Below, one piece after another: positions 21,737 through 23,884 of a stretch of 23,884 bases of DNA. Position numbers and translations under genes: made by a program. Under the pieces are notes generated by a model. That model saw nothing but the letters and a program-made list of their open reading frames with translations. It made no database searches and was not told the DNA's origin. The stretch spans positions 1 through 23,884 of the forward strand of contig CAZRPU010000036.1 in assembly GCA_964602055.1 (NCBI GenBank). Direction: 5' to 3'. Positions within the stretch are counted from its first letter, which is position 1, and each line of letters begins with the position of its first letter. The stretch comes from JACPLA01 sp964602055 (GTDB taxonomy: Bacteria; Bacteroidota; Ignavibacteria; UBA10030).

Positions 21737-23091
21737 TTCGTGTGATGACGGGCGCAGCGAATCATGGCTGCGAGGCTTCGTTCCACATCTTCATCCGTCG
21801 TTGCCCAGGATGAAACGCTGATCCGCATCGCCGTCCGCTCCTGCCAGATTGTCCCACCGCACCAGCATGTTCCCTCCCGCTGGATTTCGGCAATCACCCG
21901 CTGAGTTGTTTCAGCATCGCCGAAGGAAACAAGCACCTGGTTCAGTACAACGTCGTTCAGGATCTCATAGCCGGCTGCACGAAGCCCTTCCGCAAATCTC
22001 CCGGCATGACGGCAGGTTCTTTCGACGAGATCGGCAACGCCCGTTCGGCCGAGAAATTTCAGCGCCGCCCAGATCTCGGCGCCCCTTGCCCGCCTCGAAA
22101 GCTCAGGTACGTAATCGGCAGGATTCCGATGCTCGGTTTCCGTGGGCAGGTACTCCGCTGTAATCGCCATGGCTGCGCGCAGCGCCTCGCGGTCGCGAAC
22201 AAATGCAAGCCCGCTGTCGTAAGGGACGTTCAGCCATTTATGTGCGTCCGTTGCCCAGGAGTCGGCCTTTTCGATTCCCTGTGTCAGGTGCGCCCGGCCC
22301 GCAGCGGCAGCGGCCCAGAGGCCAAAAGCTCCGTCGACGTGAACCCAGGCTCCCGCTTCACGGGCCTTCTCGCAAATGTCTGCAATCGGATCAAACGCTC
22401 CCGTGTTGACGTTCCCCGCCTGAACACAGACAATGGCCGGTCCCTTGATGCGCGGAAGTTCTTCCGCCTTCATTCGTCCCTGTTCATCAACAGGTACCTT
22501 GACGACCCGGTTGCGCCCGAGTCCCAGAAGGCCAAGTGACTTGAACACCGAAGGATGAGCTTCGTCGCCTATGATCACAGTGACCTCCGGTGCTCCGATA
22601 AGGCCTTTCCCCTCAATGTCCCATCCCGCTTTGGTGTACACTGCATGGCGCGCAGCAGCCAGGGCGGCAAAGTTTGCGACCGTCGCGCCTGTCACAAATG
22701 CTCCTCCGGACTCCGGGGGGAGCCCGAACAACTCCACAAGCCAGCGGAGGCTCAGTTGTTCGAGATGAGCTGTGCCCGGTGTAACCTGATACAATGCAGT
22801 GTTCTGATCCCATGCGCCGGCAAGCCAATGGGCCGCGAGCGCGACCGGCAATGAACCTCCGATGACAAAGCCAAAAAATCTCGGTCCCGCCATACCCATG
22901 GTCGCAGGCGAACAACGCTCATCAAGCAAATGAAGGACCTCGCCCGGTTCCATGCCGGCCCTCGGGAGCGGCTCATCAAGTTCCTTCAACCGTTGGACGG
23001 CTTTCGGGTCGGGAAGAACGGCGCGATCGTGAATCCCATTCAGGTATTGCAGTGAGCGTTTCGCGGCGTTCAGTAGAAGAGTTTCCGTCAT
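21733..23091 (-). CDS. PLP-dependent group II decarboxylase
   Basis: A cytosolic pyridoxal-phosphate decarboxylase of the aromatic/glutamate decarboxylase superfamily, 452 aa. H179 in DEAHPSVFKSL stacks on the cofactor, D253 in VHVDGAFGLWA binds the pyridine nitrogen, and TDAHKWLNVPYD carries the Schiff-base lysine K285. TGATVANFAALAAARHAVY is the phosphate-cup region. The substrate (tyrosine, tryptophan, DOPA, glutamate, aspartate or another) cannot be told from these motifs, and some relatives are aldehyde synthases. AGGA six bases before the ATG supports the start. It follows a small exported protein by eight bases and is coupled to the HEAT gene downstream. Its GC-rich, Ala-rich stretches (AAAAAGRAHL) look richer than neighbours, which may hint at transfer, but I did not measure it. 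Confidence 0.93.
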   Translation of the reverse strand: MTETLLLNAAKRSLQYLNGIHDRAVLPDPKAVQRLKELDEPLPRAGMEPGEVLHLLDERCSPATMGMAGPRFFGFVIGGSLPVALAAHWLAGAWDQNTALYQVTPGTAHLEQLSLRWLVELFGLPPESGGAFVTGATVANFAALAAARHAVYTKAGWDIEGKGLIGAPEVTVIIGDEAHPSVFKSLGLLGLGRNRVVKVPVDEQGRMKAEELPRIKGPAIVCVQAGNVNTGAFDPIADICEKAREAGAWVHVDGAFGLWAAAAAGRAHLTQGIEKADSWATDAHKWLNVPYDSGLAFVRDREALRAAMAITAEYLPTETEHRNPADYVPELSRRARGAEIWAALKFLGRTGVADLVERTCRHAGRFAEGLRAAGYEILNDVVLNQVLVSFGDAETTQRVIAEIQREGTCWCGGTIWQERTAMRISVSSWATTDEDVERSLAAMIRCARHHTK

Positions 23092-23099
23092 AGGTGTTC

Positions 23100-23573
23100 C
23101 TATCGAGTGAAGCGAAATGACTCAGCGATGGCGTACAATGGTTTTCGGGCTTCGGCGGAGGTTGTCGTCATGATTGCAGAACACGCGCCACGCCTCTCAA
23201 AGAAAGCAACCGTCACGGAGCGCCTTCGTCCGTTTCGTTCGGTTTCTTCCCCTTCGAGTGCGGTGTAGCGGGTGGCGGCGACCATCCGGGCGGGTTTGCC
23301 TTCGGAGCTCCATTGCGTTCCACTCATCCTGAAATTCTCGTTGGCTGCAGCCTCCACCAAGGAATTCCCCGTGAGTCCGATGCGTATTTCCTCCGCGCCG
23401 CTTCGAAGGACCAGAAACCAGGTGCAATACGAGGTATCGCGGCTTTGTTCCGTAATGCTGAAGCGGGCAGGAAACGAAAACGAGACCCCGGCGGCAGGAT
23501 CGGTGACTTGAACGGTCTTCTCCTGTGCCATGGCCAGAACAAAGCTAACGACGACGGGGAGGGCTGCAATCAT
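23100..23573 (-). CDS. Small exported protein of unknown function, 157 aa
   Basis: I do not recognise a family. The N-terminus MIAALPVVVSFVLAMAQ is a signal peptide, so the mature protein (about 140 aa) is exported. The body is beta-rich and polar: DPAAGVSFSFPARFSITEQ opens like the PsbP/Mog1-like or DUF1795-type small domains that follow a GVSFSFP start. It has two cysteines (C50 and C131) that could form a disulfide, and an end rich in Arg and Phe (ESFRFTR). It lies seven bases after the DUF3471 hydrolase stop and eight before the decarboxylase start. That packing supports it as a real gene and possibly part of the same transcript. The PsbP-like comparison is a guess from the opening motif. 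Confidence 0.78.
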   Translation of the reverse strand: MIAALPVVVSFVLAMAQEKTVQVTDPAAGVSFSFPARFSITEQSRDTSYCTWFLVLRSGAEEIRIGLTGNSLVEAAANENFRMSGTQWSSEGKPARMVAATRYTALEGEETERNGRRRSVTVAFFERRGACSAIMTTTSAEARKPLYAIAESFRFTR

Positions 23574-23580
23574 AAGGATG

Positions 23581-23884
23581 CTACGGTTTCTTGACAGGCT
23601 TCAGCAGAAGATCCTGAAAATCGAAGCTGAAGTCTACCGATGGCGAAGCGGCTCGCATCTTCGCCTGCTCAATGCTTCCTTCCGGTGCAAGGGAAAATGT
23701 GATGTAGGCATCGGCCCGAAGTTCACGATCCCTCCACCGCGCGACGAAGGTATCATACTGCCAATGTTCGAGGTCGCCGATGAGGGAAGGTGTGTTCGCA
23801 AACCGGATCGCGAGCTTGCCGTTTTCCAAAGTAAGAACAACATCGCCATACCATGCATCCCGGTATGTACCTGCATACTTCTCC
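23581..23884 (-). CDS. Serine hydrolase C-terminal DUF3471 domain (partial)
   Basis: Only the last about 101 codons are visible; the catalytic part lies beyond the right edge. EKYAGTYRDAWYGDVVLTL opens a lipocalin-like DUF3471 domain, followed by ENGKLAIRF, GDLEHWQYDTFVARWRDREL, DAYITFSL and SVDFSFDFQDLLLKPVKKP. This domain is the usual C-terminus of class C beta-lactamase-like serine hydrolases (esterase or D-aminopeptidase types), so the full gene is probably such an enzyme. That is inference, because the SxxK and YxN motifs are not in the window. The ATG-like codon at 23829 is not the start. It is followed by the small exported protein, seven bases downstream. Confidence 0.85.
   Translation of the reverse strand, partial: EKYAGTYRDAWYGDVVLTLENGKLAIRFANTPSLIGDLEHWQYDTFVARWRDRELRADAYITFSLAPEGSIEQAKMRAASPSVDFSFDFQDLLLKPVKKP

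Noticed and set aside
1..23884. CRISPR array, tRNA, rRNA, insertion sequence or prophage
   Set aside because: No direct-repeat array with spacers, no tRNA-like or rRNA stretch, and no transposase, integrase or phage motif was seen on either strand. The only tandem repeat is the 7-bp tract at 703-770, which lacks spacers.

Overview
The window looks like a chromosomal segment of a Bacteroidota/Chlorobi-group bacterium, most likely an Ignavibacteria-type lineage. The reasons are indirect. There is a secreted multidomain protein (choice-of-anchor J-like, CARDB, lamin-tail, FlgD-Ig-like C-terminal domain) of the kind common in that group. Signal peptides end in '...AQ', pyrE carries a CPLC tail, and base composition is moderate. 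Several genes have no Shine-Dalgarno sequence, while others have a good one, which argues against a classical Bacteroidia species. No 16S or tRNA gene is present, so this placement is inference. Coding density is very high: every stretch over 300 bases is occupied by a gene, and the longest gene-free stretch (650-768) holds a 7-bp tandem repeat.

Layout. All genes except two read on the minus strand, so transcription runs from high to low coordinates. From the right edge: a DUF3471-type serine hydrolase C-terminus (partial), a small exported protein, a PLP-dependent group II decarboxylase coupled to a HEAT-repeat protein, an ABM-fold small protein, a half-size ABC exporter, then YbhB/PEBP, a serine-hydrolase lipoprotein, a MOSC protein and a metallo-beta-lactamase-fold hydrolase, most with overlapping or nearly touching ends. 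The plus-strand pair (Sel1-repeat protein and a BaiN/HI0933-type flavoprotein, 13144-15855) is convergent with that block. It is divergent from a second minus block: alpha/beta hydrolase, a 4-TM protein, the large lamin-tail secreted protein and a TPR-CsgG lipoprotein. These lead into housekeeping genes: glnD, murI, peptide deformylase, pterin-carbinolamine dehydratase, a TPR protein, pyrE, an MscS channel, a Nudix hydrolase, a 64-aa four-cysteine protein and, after the heptamer repeat, thymidine/pyrimidine-nucleoside phosphorylase (partial).

Working together. The lower block is core metabolism and envelope homeostasis: nitrogen signalling (GlnD), D-glutamate for peptidoglycan (MurI), N-terminal processing (Def), pyrimidine synthesis and salvage (PyrE, phosphorylase) and osmotic relief (MscS). 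The upper block is accessory small-molecule chemistry and envelope hydrolases, with one exporter.

I see no CRISPR array, insertion sequence, phage gene, tRNA, rRNA or obvious defence system. No clearly new multi-gene system stands out. The points most worth a second look are an 11-codon leader ORF coupled to the alpha/beta hydrolase start, the deformylase with an altered second motif, the duplicated CARDB-LTD module, the heptamer repeat and the decarboxylase/HEAT/ABM/exporter block.
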